Positions 51,766-59,522 are shown, numbered from the stretch's first letter. The stretch: DNA of 64,000 nt from Mycolicibacterium aurum (GCA_900078775.1 LT549889.1:1364001-1428000), one strand, 5' to 3'. The notes: generated by a model not told the origin, from the sequence alone. Numbers and translations are program-made.

Positions 51766-52677
51766 TCAGTTCCAGTGAGTCAGGTTAAGGCCCCCATCCT
51801 CTGTAATTTCGATATGCTCACGGCCCGCGACACGGACGGTGACATTGTCGGCGACCGCACACACGCCGTCGTGCATGCCCGTTGGCCACGACAGCGATGG
51901 GGTCCAGTAAAACGCTGGTAACCACCACGCAGCCAACGACGGACCCATCTGGTCCTCATGGCTCAGACCCCGTGACGTAATGCCGATGACGTGGCCGTTG
52001 ACGTCAATCACTGCGCCGCCGCTCATCCCTCCGAGCGTGCCACTGAGCACTTCGATCGTTGGATACGGCGCCAGAACGGAATCGTGGATGGGGAAGCTGA
52101 ATTGTCCTGCGGCGCCTTGGGATACGTACATTGAACCGATGAGCGGAACTGGATCGTTCACCGCGTCGTCCAAAATTTCATCAAAGCGGAAGCCGACGAT
52201 GGTGACGCTTTCACCAGGGGGCGGGATTCGTGTCGTCAGCGGAATCGTGGGGAAGTCGCGGTCTGCGGGCAAATCTGACACCAGGCGAAGTGACAGTAGT
52301 ATCAGATCGCTTCCGCTGGGAACCCCTGCCATTGAGTAGCAGTGCCAAGCAGTAACAGCGCCGTCGCCGCGGATACCCATGCAGAGAACCACCGCATCAC
52401 CGCTCGTGAGGGCTTCCCGATGACCATCGACCACATGCTTGGCTGACAACGCTAGACCCAGCCCAATCATGACGGCGGTTCCCTCGACTTTATAAGAGTC
52501 GCCGAATCGGACGCAGACAGCGAGCAGCGCACCGTCGAAATACTCGTAGTTCTCGACCGTAAGCGGCGCAGCCTCAGCCTGTACTGGGTTGATCTTCAGC
52601 GACGAGCACGTGAACTTCGTTCCGGGTGCAGGCGTTGCAAGAGGGTCGGTGATGACGGTGAACTCATGGTCAGCCAC
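51766..52677 (-). CDS. Trypsin-like serine protease, first
   Basis: 303 residues from a GTG at 52675-52677 (a TTG precedes it). Catalytic triad of the chymotrypsin fold: His81 (LGLALSAKHVVDG), Asp124 (PSGSDLILLSLRL) and Ser219 (GTLGGMSGGAVIDVNG). No signal peptide, so intracellular. The first 45 residues and the last 60 lie outside the protease core. Intracellular trypsin-like proteases occur in several anti-phage systems; no partner is established here. Confidence 0.85.
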   Translation of the reverse strand: MADHEFTVITDPLATPAPGTKFTCSSLKINPVQAEAAPLTVENYEYFDGALLAVCVRFGDSYKVEGTAVMIGLGLALSAKHVVDGHREALTSGDAVVLCMGIRGDGAVTAWHCYSMAGVPSGSDLILLSLRLVSDLPADRDFPTIPLTTRIPPPGESVTIVGFRFDEILDDAVNDPVPLIGSMYVSQGAAGQFSFPIHDSVLAPYPTIEVLSGTLGGMSGGAVIDVNGHVIGITSRGLSHEDQMGPSLAAWWLPAFYWTPSLSWPTGMHDGVCAVADNVTVRVAGREHIEITEDGGLNLTHWN

Positions 52678-52680
52678 CAA

Positions 52681-53014
52681 ACGAGTTTAATTCCAGGCTC
52701 CGGTCGTCGCGCTCAGTCGATCGCTCACCGTGGAGATCGTCGCGGCCCGCGGCTCGCCGTCGTCGACCGCGGTGGACCGTTTAGTCGTCGCAACCCTGCA
52801 GTTCGCGGGCAGGGTTTGTACGGCACGCAGATGCCGCCTACTGGCGCATTCCGTCCGGGACAGACGCGCGCTTCCGGTGGATCGTAGGCAACGTGCTGTC
52901 GGCTGGGACGCAGGCCCGCGCGGCGGTGCCAGGTACGGAGCATGTCGCGCGACCCAACTGAGCGTCGTCGGCGTGGGATCGGTACCTGAGGCTCGGGCGC
53001 TGCATGCTTGCGGG
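52681..53014. other. Gap without a supported gene
   Basis: 334 bp between the protease start and the Rmf-like gene. It contains the first copy of a 22-bp repeat (52753-52774). A long plus-strand frame runs through it but has biased, non-conserved composition, so I treat it as upstream non-coding sequence. Confidence 0.5.
52753..52774 (+). repeat. 22-bp direct repeat, copy 1
   Basis: Begins CTCGCCGTCGTCGACCGCGG and is identical to 56374-56395; about 16 bp upstream of each copy are also similar. The two copies bracket the Rmf-like, SIR2 and membrane-protein genes. Confidence 0.8.
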
Positions 53015-53209
53015 ATGACACTCCGGGAGGACGCAGAGCGCGCGCTGCGCGCCGGCCACAATGCCGAGCCGGGCGCGCCGAACCCGTACAACCCGGATAA
53101 CCCGCTACTCGCGCGCGTCTGGATGAAGGGCTATCAGACGATGCTCACGATCCGGTCCGCGTCGACGCCGGCCATGCAGCAGTACCTACAGAGCCGCCTC
53201 GAGAAGTAA
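53015..53209 (+). CDS. Rmf/CrpP-like small protein
   Basis: 64 residues from the ATG at 53015. LREDAERALRAGHNAEPGAP, NPYNPDNPLLARVWMKGYQT: the G-x-x-A ... NPY ... W-x-x-GY pattern of ribosome-modulation-factor/CrpP-type proteins. RMF dimerises ribosomes; CrpP relatives have other proposed roles. Lies 50 bp before the SIR2 gene on the same strand, so the two may be co-transcribed. Confidence 0.5.
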   Translation: MTLREDAERALRAGHNAEPGAPNPYNPDNPLLARVWMKGYQTMLTIRSASTPAMQQYLQSRLEK

Positions 53210-53259
53210 CAGGCATAAGGGGTCTCGCAGTATTGCCGCTAGTCGTAGTGTTCTCGACG

Positions 53260-55176
53260 ATGACCAGCAACGTATCGCTTGATGACCCTTTCCTTCCGCT
53301 TGCCTTCTCGCTCTACTCGAACCCTGGTGCTTACGCTGTCCTGGCCGGCGCCGGTGTTTCTCGGGGTGCTGGCCTGCCGACCGCCTGGGACATAGTGGTC
53401 GATCTGATCGCTCAGATGGCGGACGACGGGGCGGAAGTTGACGCTAATTCCGCGAGCGATTGGTACGAGAGGCGCTACGGGACGCCCCCGACATACAGCG
53501 ACGTGGTTCACAAGCTCGCTCTGACCCAAACTGAACGTCAGGCATTGCTGCGCAAATACTTCGAGACGGCGGACGGTGCCGCCGAGCAGATTAGCCCTTC
53601 AGTTGCTCATCGCGCTGTCGCGCGGCTCATGCAAGCGGGCACGATCCACGTCGTGCTCACGATCAACTTCGACCGCTTGTTTGAGCAGGCGCTACAAGAA
53701 CTCGGCATCGAGCCGACCGTCGTCGCAACAGAGGCAGACGCTCAGGGGCTGGCGCCACTGCACACGCTGCGGAACTGCATCATTCACCTTCATGGTGACT
53801 ACTTGAATGCCCGTTCAATGCGAAACACCACGGCCGAACTCGCCGGATACCCAAGGCACATGAAGAGCTTGGTTCGGCGGGTGGTGACCGACTATGGCCT
53901 CCTTGTGGCCGGTTGGTCCGCGGTATATGACCCGGCGCTGCGCGAAGAAGTTGCCGCACACTACCCGTCACGTTTCACGATGGGTTGGGTCAGTCCCGGC
54001 GAACTCGATGCCGATGTGCGATCTCTTGTAGAAAGCAAAAAGGCACTCGTGTTTCAGACCACCGCGGACGACGCTTTCGGCCACCTGGCCGATGAAGTCG
54101 AGGCGATGAGCGACAGGCATGCTCGCCACCCCCTGACCCTGGACGTCGCAGTCGGGCGAATCAAGCGGCAGTTGGCTGGCAAGCGGCCGGCGATCGCCGC
54201 GCACGACATGCTGGTATCCGAGTTCGCACGGCTCAGAGACATACCCGCGCTCCGTCGAAACCGCCGGCTTGATTCTGACGAAGCACACTATGAGTCGTCC
54301 CTAAACCAAGTCGTAGAGGCGTGTCGCATACCCGTTGGTTGTTCCGCCGCGCTGGCCTACTGGGGCGACGACAAGACCGACCGGTGGTGGCTGTCCGAGA
54401 TCGAACGGTTCGGACGCATCGACATTGCTAGCGGCACCGTTCGCCTCATTCATCTTCCTCTAGTTGCCGCGACCCTATTGTTTTACTGCGCTGGTGTCGC
54501 AGCCGTCGCGGGTGGGCGGTTCGAGCTAGTACGGAGGCTATTTCAGCTACGGGTGAACACGGTCGGCCACACCCCACAGGCAGCGCCGGCAATCCTCACT
54601 CCTGCGTCGGTCGTGGAAGCCCGATACCCGCAGTTGTATGACACCGTGCTCTCAGTCGTGTCAAGTGCCACGGGGCTTGACGCTCACCCCGTTGACGAGG
54701 CACTGCAGTTGTTCGAAATCCTCAGACTTGCCACACAACTGGTCGAATCGGAGGATCACGACGCGAGCGTTCGACAGATTGCCGCAGCGGACAAAGCGAT
54801 CGACGAAGCTCAGAATGTCGCTGCCCAGTTGCAAACGTTGGTCGCGCGGCAAAGAGTGATTGACGAAGTAGCAGCAAACTGCAATGCGTATCACACACAT
54901 CTTTTCGCAGCGGAGCGCCAATATGAGACCGAGCGCGGCCGGCGATGGAGTAGTCCCATCGCGGAACGGTTGGCCGACGAGATTGCTCGACTACGAGATT
55001 CGCACCCAGTCATCGCCGGCCTCCAGTTTGGCGTCACCGGTGCCCATTTGGCCGTGCAAGCGGTGGGAACAGCCGTCGGAACGGTTGCCAGAACGCTGGA
55101 GTGGCAAGCTATTCCGGTGGGTTCGGCTGGATTCATACCGTCTGAGTTCTGGCTCGATGGTCGGCCGACGCACTGA
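53260..55176 (+). CDS. SIR2-domain NADase-type defence protein
   Basis: 638 residues from the ATG at 53260; upstream GTG 53248 and TTG 53233 are possible. SIR2 domain in the first 250 or so residues: NAD-binding GAGVSRGAGLPT (30-41), catalytic Asn136 in TINFDRL, His178 in IIHLHGDY and GWS at 218-220. The C-terminal 380 residues are helical with a coiled-coil stretch (DKAIDEAQNVAAQLQTLVAR), probably the sensor. Large SIR2 proteins such as DSR1/DSR2 and ThsA deplete NAD+ on phage infection. This one is not recognisably any named type. Confidence 0.85.
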   Translation: MTSNVSLDDPFLPLAFSLYSNPGAYAVLAGAGVSRGAGLPTAWDIVVDLIAQMADDGAEVDANSASDWYERRYGTPPTYSDVVHKLALTQTERQALLRKYFETADGAAEQISPSVAHRAVARLMQAGTIHVVLTINFDRLFEQALQELGIEPTVVATEADAQGLAPLHTLRNCIIHLHGDYLNARSMRNTTAELAGYPRHMKSLVRRVVTDYGLLVAGWSAVYDPALREEVAAHYPSRFTMGWVSPGELDADVRSLVESKKALVFQTTADDAFGHLADEVEAMSDRHARHPLTLDVAVGRIKRQLAGKRPAIAAHDMLVSEFARLRDIPALRRNRRLDSDEAHYESSLNQVVEACRIPVGCSAALAYWGDDKTDRWWLSEIERFGRIDIASGTVRLIHLPLVAATLLFYCAGVAAVAGGRFELVRRLFQLRVNTVGHTPQAAPAILTPASVVEARYPQLYDTVLSVVSSATGLDAHPVDEALQLFEILRLATQLVESEDHDASVRQIAAADKAIDEAQNVAAQLQTLVARQRVIDEVAANCNAYHTHLFAAERQYETERGRRWSSPIAERLADEIARLRDSHPVIAGLQFGVTGAHLAVQAVGTAVGTVARTLEWQAIPVGSAGFIPSEFWLDGRPTH

Positions 55177-55233
55177 ATCGTTCGGGCTCGACGATTTTCG
55201 CGGTCACACCCTCGTCGGCGGCGACCCCGGTTC

Positions 55234-56262
55234 CTACTTTGCTTCCGGCTCGGTGTCATTGTCCTCGATGATCTCGACCAGTTCGACGTCGTCGGTGAAC
55301 CGGATCCGCCTGCGGTCGACGCGCGGCTGTTGTCCTGGAAGCGCCGCCCAGTGGACGGTGGCTAGCCATGAGCCCGCCGCGTCCGTGATGACCGGCGTCA
55401 AATCGAGGATTCGCCCCATGATGTTGTAGCCGTTGCGTCCTTCGGTCAACAGCCGGCCGACGTGCTGCCGCGTCAGCTGCTCACCCTTGATCAGCTCGCT
55501 TCGGATCCGTGTCCGGGCGCCTGGCTCCCCGACGACTTCGACTTCTCGCTCGTCGGACTGCGACGTTGCGTCCGGTTCTGCTTGTGCGACCGGGGTCAGT
55601 TCATCCTCGCGCGGTGCGCCGCCGTCGACCTGCGCTGGCTCGTCCCTCTTCGGCCGACGAAGCCTTAGCCGCCGGCTATTTGGTTGTGACCGTGCCTTGT
55701 TGCTTGCCACTTTGACCTTCGGCCGGCGTGATAGAAGTGGCCGCGCTGGCGACAACCGTCGCTCGGCGAGGTCGACCAGCTCGGCGAGCAGGGTGTCGAG
55801 AGCGTTGGACGTGGCGTTCATCTGCCGCACGAACTCGCCGAAGCCCGCCGGCGTAGCGACCGCCGGTTCGTTGGCGAGCGTCCGTAGCTCGGAAAACCGG
55901 ACGTATGCGGTCAGCATCTTGTCCCGGCATGGTCCGTCGACCACCGATAGCCGGCCGATCGAGAACTGCTCATCGAGTGCCAGCAGCCGGCGCAGGAAAG
56001 TGTTCAGGCTCGCGACCGCTGCGTCGTCTGTCGTCTGCCGGCCGGTAAGTCCCATGTGTTCGAGCGCATCGGACAGGCTGACTTTCATGTCATTGGCCGC
56101 GGCGATGATCGCGCCGATCGTCTCGCGTTGTGGTGCACGATACGCGTCGCGATTGCGTCTACGCTCTGCGAGCCACGTCAGCAGCCGCGCCGTCACTGCG
56201 CCGGCAAACGCACCCCAGATGCCCGCCGGAATGGTTCCGAGCCATTCCGTGAACGCCGTCAT
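55234..56262 (-). CDS. Membrane-anchored helical protein, unknown
   Basis: 342 residues from the ATG at 56260-56262. One N-terminal transmembrane helix (TIPAGIWGAFAGAVTARLLT) is followed by a helical bundle (RETIGAIIAAANDMKVSLSD ... LRRLLALDEQFSIG). A basic then acidic linker comes next, and a C-terminal domain (HVGRLLTEGRNGYNIMGRIL, WLATVHWAALPGQQPRVDRR). Convergent with the SIR2 gene, 57 bp apart. No family recognised; a membrane effector or receptor is only a guess. Confidence 0.65.
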   Translation of the reverse strand: MTAFTEWLGTIPAGIWGAFAGAVTARLLTWLAERRRNRDAYRAPQRETIGAIIAAANDMKVSLSDALEHMGLTGRQTTDDAAVASLNTFLRRLLALDEQFSIGRLSVVDGPCRDKMLTAYVRFSELRTLANEPAVATPAGFGEFVRQMNATSNALDTLLAELVDLAERRLSPARPLLSRRPKVKVASNKARSQPNSRRLRLRRPKRDEPAQVDGGAPREDELTPVAQAEPDATSQSDEREVEVVGEPGARTRIRSELIKGEQLTRQHVGRLLTEGRNGYNIMGRILDLTPVITDAAGSWLATVHWAALPGQQPRVDRRRIRFTDDVELVEIIEDNDTEPEAK

Positions 56263-56373
56263 GCGCCGAAAGATAGCAGCGGATTGATCCGGCTCTCAGC
56301 AACCGTCGAAGCGTGTTCGCGTCCGACTGCGGCCTTGGCGCTTTCTCAGCGCGGACATCATCGCAGCCCGTAT

Positions 56374-56395
56374 CTCGCCGTCGTCGACCGCGGTG
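56374..56395 (+). repeat. 22-bp direct repeat, copy 2
   Basis: Identical to 52753-52774. It lies between the membrane-protein start (minus) and the plus-strand hypothetical gene at 56420. Confidence 0.8.
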
Positions 56396-56419
56396 TACCG
56401 CTCGGGTCGGGACGCAGGA

Positions 56420-57148
56420 ATGTCCGAGCAGCGTTTGCTCCGCCCGCAGGTTCAGGGACTGGCTGTACGCCTGGTAGCGAACCGGTGGCGCAGGGTGTGC
56501 GCCGTCCTGTGGTCAGACAGTGCGTCGGCCTGGTGCCTGGTAATTCTGACCGGACTCAGCGAGACTGCCTGGATGGCTCCCACATTGAAGGCCGTCGAGG
56601 ACTGTCCGATCGCGCGCGCAGCCGGCGAAGGCTTGGCAACCGAAACCGTCACGGCCATCAGGTTCTGCGTCTGTACCAGCAGCGACGATTTGTCCGAGCC
56701 CTTCGCTCTCGCCGCCGAGTATCTCCACCGTCACCCACAGGTGACTGTGGTCACTACCAGTTGGACCGAGGGACCATGCGACTCGGGGCAGGGGTGCCAT
56801 CTCACGCTAGAGCTCATCGTTCGCGAATTGAACGAACCCGACATTCAAGCGAGTGAGCTCGAGGACGTCGAGGCCCATTCCGCGCGGGGACAAATCGACG
56901 CCGCGGCGACGGCCAACGGGTGGTCAGAAACCCTCCCTGGGTCCACAGGTGAACGCTTCTACCATCGGGCGGGCGTGCACATCCTAGTTTCCTACACTCC
57001 GGCCGGCGTAGTGCGGCAGGCCAACCGTGGCTTAGAGGGAAACGGTCGGGTGTTGCCAGGCGGGCCAAACCGCTTGTCAAGAGAAGACCACGACAAGGCT
57101 GCGACGGTGCTGCGCTGGATCAGAGAGCGTCCTGTTGCGGGTCCCTGA
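56420..57148 (+). CDS. Hypothetical protein
   Basis: 242 residues from the ATG at 56420 (GTG at 56393 possible). Middle and end look protein-like: AEYLHRHPQVTVVTTSWTEG, CHLTLELIVRELNEPDIQAS, NGWSETLPGSTGERFYHRAG, and a final helix DHDKAATVLRWIRERP. Many Cys residues. I recognise no family, and the N-terminal part has chance-frame composition, so a later start is possible. Confidence 0.45.
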   Translation: MSEQRLLRPQVQGLAVRLVANRWRRVCAVLWSDSASAWCLVILTGLSETAWMAPTLKAVEDCPIARAAGEGLATETVTAIRFCVCTSSDDLSEPFALAAEYLHRHPQVTVVTTSWTEGPCDSGQGCHLTLELIVRELNEPDIQASELEDVEAHSARGQIDAAATANGWSETLPGSTGERFYHRAGVHILVSYTPAGVVRQANRGLEGNGRVLPGGPNRLSREDHDKAATVLRWIRERPVAGP

Positions 57149-57668
57149 GGGTGCGGAGGAGATCGTCACTTCGGTTGGCGATGGCGCCGAAGTAATGAAG
57201 GTTTTGTGGGTTTGCTGACCACATAGGGAGCTGTCCCAGCCGTCGCGATTGCCTGCTGGCCCGCGGGCGAGCTCGCGGCGATGGACGCGCGGTATCTCGG
57301 CTCGGCCAAGACCGGCTTCGGCCGCAAGCCTCAGCTATGAGCCGAACTCGACGATCGGCAGCATCCAGCGCGGCGAACCATGCCGAGTTGGGCGCCGGTG
57401 CTGCGGCGCGCATCACCGGAAGCTCAACGGCAGGATCCGTCGGCAGGTGGCTGGCACGGTGGGCTCGCCGGAAGAACGACACGGCCGTGCTGCGATGACT
57501 TCGCCGCGTCTCAACACTCCATGTCTTCCCGCCGTACCAGGCGAGTACGCCGGCCGTCGCGGCGCGCGCCAGCCCACAGCCCAGCCCGCGGGAACGGTCG
57601 CGGCGCCGGCCCGCTCGGCCGCTGGCTACAAATCGTCGGAGTTGAACGCTGACCCTTCGTATCCGTTC
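57149..57668. other. 520-bp stretch without a convincing gene
   Basis: Only Arg/Ala/Pro-rich frames are open on both strands. A minus-strand frame (57120-57482) ends with a more protein-like NPQNLHYFGAIANRSDDLLR and could be a gene remnant. Probably decayed sequence. Confidence 0.4.
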
Positions 57669-58001
57669 TCACATTAGATCCAGAACGGTCGCGGCGCCGT
57701 CGAGCGCTCGGGCCAGACCCTGGCGGTCTGCGCAATCCCAGCAGCCGGCCCGCACCGCCGCGGCCCGGATCCGCAATGTGCCGACAGGATCGTCGGACGC
57801 GCATGCAGCGTCGGTGATCGTGGCCGCGGCGATGCGCGCGTCTCCTATCGTGGCGAGTCCGGCCAGCGCGCCGTCGACGTGCAGCGCGCCGGCGAAGTCA
57901 TGGAGCGCGGTATGCAGCGCAGCGGCCCCGAGTACAGCTTCGCCGATCGCGTCGATGAGGTCGAGTGCCGCGGTTTCAGGTGTTTCGAGTGTGGTCGTCA
58001 T
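57669..58001 (-). CDS. Small helical hypothetical protein
   Basis: 110 residues from the ATG at 57999-58001. Ala-rich helices (LDLIDAIGEAVLGAAALHTA, DARIAAATITDAACASDDPV, ADRQGLARALDGAATVLDLM). No family recognised. Its upstream region holds a cluster of ATATGTC repeats, so it is probably regulated. Confidence 0.5.
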   Translation of the reverse strand: MTTTLETPETAALDLIDAIGEAVLGAAALHTALHDFAGALHVDGALAGLATIGDARIAAATITDAACASDDPVGTLRIRAAAVRAGCWDCADRQGLARALDGAATVLDLM

Positions 58002-58053
58002 GTACCGACGCTAACCCGCTGAGTATCGAATTGCCTAGTGCTACAGGGAAAGT

Positions 58054-58118
58054 CGTACATATGCCGTGAACTGCGCAAATATGTCTATACGACATATGTC
58101 GGCTCACGTGCATATGTC
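58054..58118 (-). promoter_or_regulatory. ATATGTC operator-like cluster
   Basis: ATATGTC occurs at 58079-58085, 58094-58100 and 58112-58118. The middle copy lies in the perfect palindrome CGACATATGTCG (58090-58101), and another CATATG is at 58058-58063. The AT-rich block lies upstream of the 110-residue gene. Confidence 0.55.
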
Positions 58119-58175
58119 GACGCGGATCACCGCGGTTGCCGGCAGAAGGTTGGCAACAAGCCGACGAGACGCGAG

Positions 58176-58925
58176 CTATGTCCGGGACTTGTTGGCGAGC
58201 AAGTGACTCAACGAGGCGCCAATGTCGGGTGCATCCGTGTCGGCCAGGGCGACGACGGTGTGAATCCATTCCTGCACGTCAGCTGAAACCAACATCGCAG
58301 CGATGCCGTAGGACACGACCCGAGTGATCTTGCCCCGCGACTTCGTCCCGTTGCGTTCCTCCTCTTCGTAAGAGTCGATGACCAGCGAAGAGTCATGATT
58401 GGCCGTGACGATTCCGTCAAGCACCTGCGGCCTATACGCATTCGACACGGGACCGCCGCTTAAGCCGGCGGGCGCTGGGGCGCTCAACTCAGCCGCGAGA
58501 TAGGTTCTGCCGTCTGGGGCCTGGTAGTCGAAATGCCGCTGGTAGTGCCCTTTGAAGAGCCTTGGTACTTGCGTGTCTTCTTCGGCTGGGTAGCCGAATG
58601 CAATGAAGTCGCCACCATCAACCAGGGTATGACTGATCTCGTTGTAGACGCCGTTCGGATGTGCCTTCGTATCCTTCGCGATGACGAGCGCGGCAAGGTC
58701 AATTGTGGGGTGTCGGATGACCTGTTCGACCACCCGGCCGAATCCCTCCATCGGCGATCGGAACGCAAATCTGACATCGGCGACGTCAGGAACACAGTGT
58801 GCCGCGGTCAAGATCACGTATGGCCGGTCGTACATCGCACCTGTCCCGCTGAACTCCCATGCTCCGCCCGCCGCAGCGACGTAGACAGGCCCGGTGGCAA
58901 AGCGTGGGAAGAAATCAAGGGACAT
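58176..58925 (-). CDS. Trypsin-like serine protease, second
   Basis: 249 residues from the ATG at 58923-58925. Triad: His43 (YVILTAAHCVPDV), Asp76 (HPTIDLAALVIAK) and Ser156 (APAGLSGGPVSNA). Closer to a canonical chymotrypsin-fold protease than the first one, and not its close paralogue. No signal peptide. It is the last gene before the right end of the element, reading away from the tRNA. Confidence 0.85.
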   Translation of the reverse strand: MSLDFFPRFATGPVYVAAAGGAWEFSGTGAMYDRPYVILTAAHCVPDVADVRFAFRSPMEGFGRVVEQVIRHPTIDLAALVIAKDTKAHPNGVYNEISHTLVDGGDFIAFGYPAEEDTQVPRLFKGHYQRHFDYQAPDGRTYLAAELSAPAPAGLSGGPVSNAYRPQVLDGIVTANHDSSLVIDSYEEEERNGTKSRGKITRVVSYGIAAMLVSADVQEWIHTVVALADTDAPDIGASLSHLLANKSRT

Positions 58926-58974
58926 GTCGCAACGTTATCCAGAGGTCCGTGCAACCGCGATGGAACTAGCGGGC

Positions 58975-58995
58975 CATTGGGCACGTATTGGGCAC
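58975..58995 (+). repeat. Right arm-type repeat
   Basis: Identical to 43822-43842; two ATTGGGCAC copies at 11-bp spacing, 48 bp inside the right att core. Confidence 0.75.
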
Positions 58996-59006
58996 ACAAA
59001 CACCAA

Positions 59007-59027
59007 AGGCCCAGGACTACCGGGCCT
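59007..59027 (-). terminator. Element-borne terminator for the tRNA cluster
   Basis: AGGCCC (59007-59012) pairs with GGGCCT (59022-59027); on the minus strand it is followed by TTTGGTGTTTG. It is 15 bp from the att core, like the native hairpin at the left end. Confidence 0.65.
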
Positions 59028-59042
59028 GACCTGCAAAGACTG

Positions 59043-59065
59043 TGGTGCGCGATACTGGGATTGAA
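59043..59065 (+). repeat. Right attachment-site core (att)
   Basis: Identical to 43682-43704 and equal to the last 23 nt of tRNA-Val including CCA, so the tRNA stays intact after integration. Confidence 0.93.
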
Positions 59066-59117
59066 CCAGTGACCTCTTCCGTGTCAGGGAAGCGCTCTCC
59101 CGCTGAGCTAATCGCGC
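59043..59117 (-). tRNA. tRNA-Val (anticodon GAC)
   Basis: 75 nt including encoded CCA. Acceptor GCGCGAT/ATCGCGC, anticodon stem CTTCC/GGAAG with loop CTGACAC, T arm ACTGG-TTCAATC-CCAGT. It is the integration target of the island. Confidence 0.97.
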
Positions 59118-59131
59118 CGGGACGAAACTTT

Positions 59132-59205
59132 TGGAGGTGGAGACGGGAATCGAACCCGTGTGCACGGCTTTGCAGGCCGTTGCCTCACCACTCGGCCACT
59201 CCACC
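59132..59205 (-). tRNA. tRNA-Cys (anticodon GCA)
   Basis: 74 nt including encoded CCA. Acceptor GGTGGAG/CTCCACC, anticodon stem ACGGC/GCCGT with loop CTGCAAA. 14 bp upstream of tRNA-Val on the same strand. Confidence 0.97.
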
Positions 59206-59236
59206 GTAGGGTTGATGCCCATTCACTGCACCTTCG

Positions 59237-59309
59237 AGCGGATGACGGGATTCGAACCCGCGACCCTCACCTTGGCAAGGTGATGCGCTACCAACTGCGC
59301 TACATCCGC
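59237..59309 (-). tRNA. tRNA-Gly (anticodon GCC)
   Basis: 73 nt without encoded CCA. Acceptor GCGGATG/CATCCGC, anticodon loop TTGCCAA. First gene of the Gly-Cys-Val cluster. Confidence 0.97.
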
Positions 59310-59522
59310 GTGCCTCGGGTGAGATCGTCACCCGGTGCGATCAGGAACATTAGTCCACCGGTGCGACGAACTACAAATCACCTGGAACATCGGGGCCACC
59401 GGACCTAAAACAGCTGGTAAACCCCTCGCGTAAACCTCTCGCGCGATGAAGCGGCGGTGACCAGAGTTGCGATCGGGGCAGGTGATGCTTGTCTCAGCGC
59501 TGTCGCGCGGGCTCTCGGCGCG

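Larger units (their letters stand above)
43682..59065 (+). mobile_element. 15.4-kb phiRv2-like integrated island (putative phage satellite)
   Basis: Bounded by 23-bp direct repeats of the tRNA-Val(GAC) 3' end. Left module: tyrosine integrase, excisionase, replication initiator with iterons, putative helicase loader, WhiB-like regulator, small genes, coiled-coil protein and terminase-small-like protein, all on the plus strand. Right module: mixed-strand cargo (Ntn hydrolase, HNH nuclease, two trypsin-like proteases, Rmf-like, SIR2, membrane protein). No capsid, portal, large terminase, tail or lysis genes. The integrase and tRNA-Val target resemble phiRv2 of M. tuberculosis. Confidence 0.9.

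Noticed and set aside
52687..53014. ORFs on both strands between protease and Rmf-like gene
   Set aside because: Arg/Ala/Ser-rich chance frames with no initiation signals; only the last 64 codons at 53015-53209 look real.
43682..59065. Complete prophage
   Set aside because: No capsid, portal, large terminase, tail, lysin or holin is recognisable, so I call it a satellite-like island instead.
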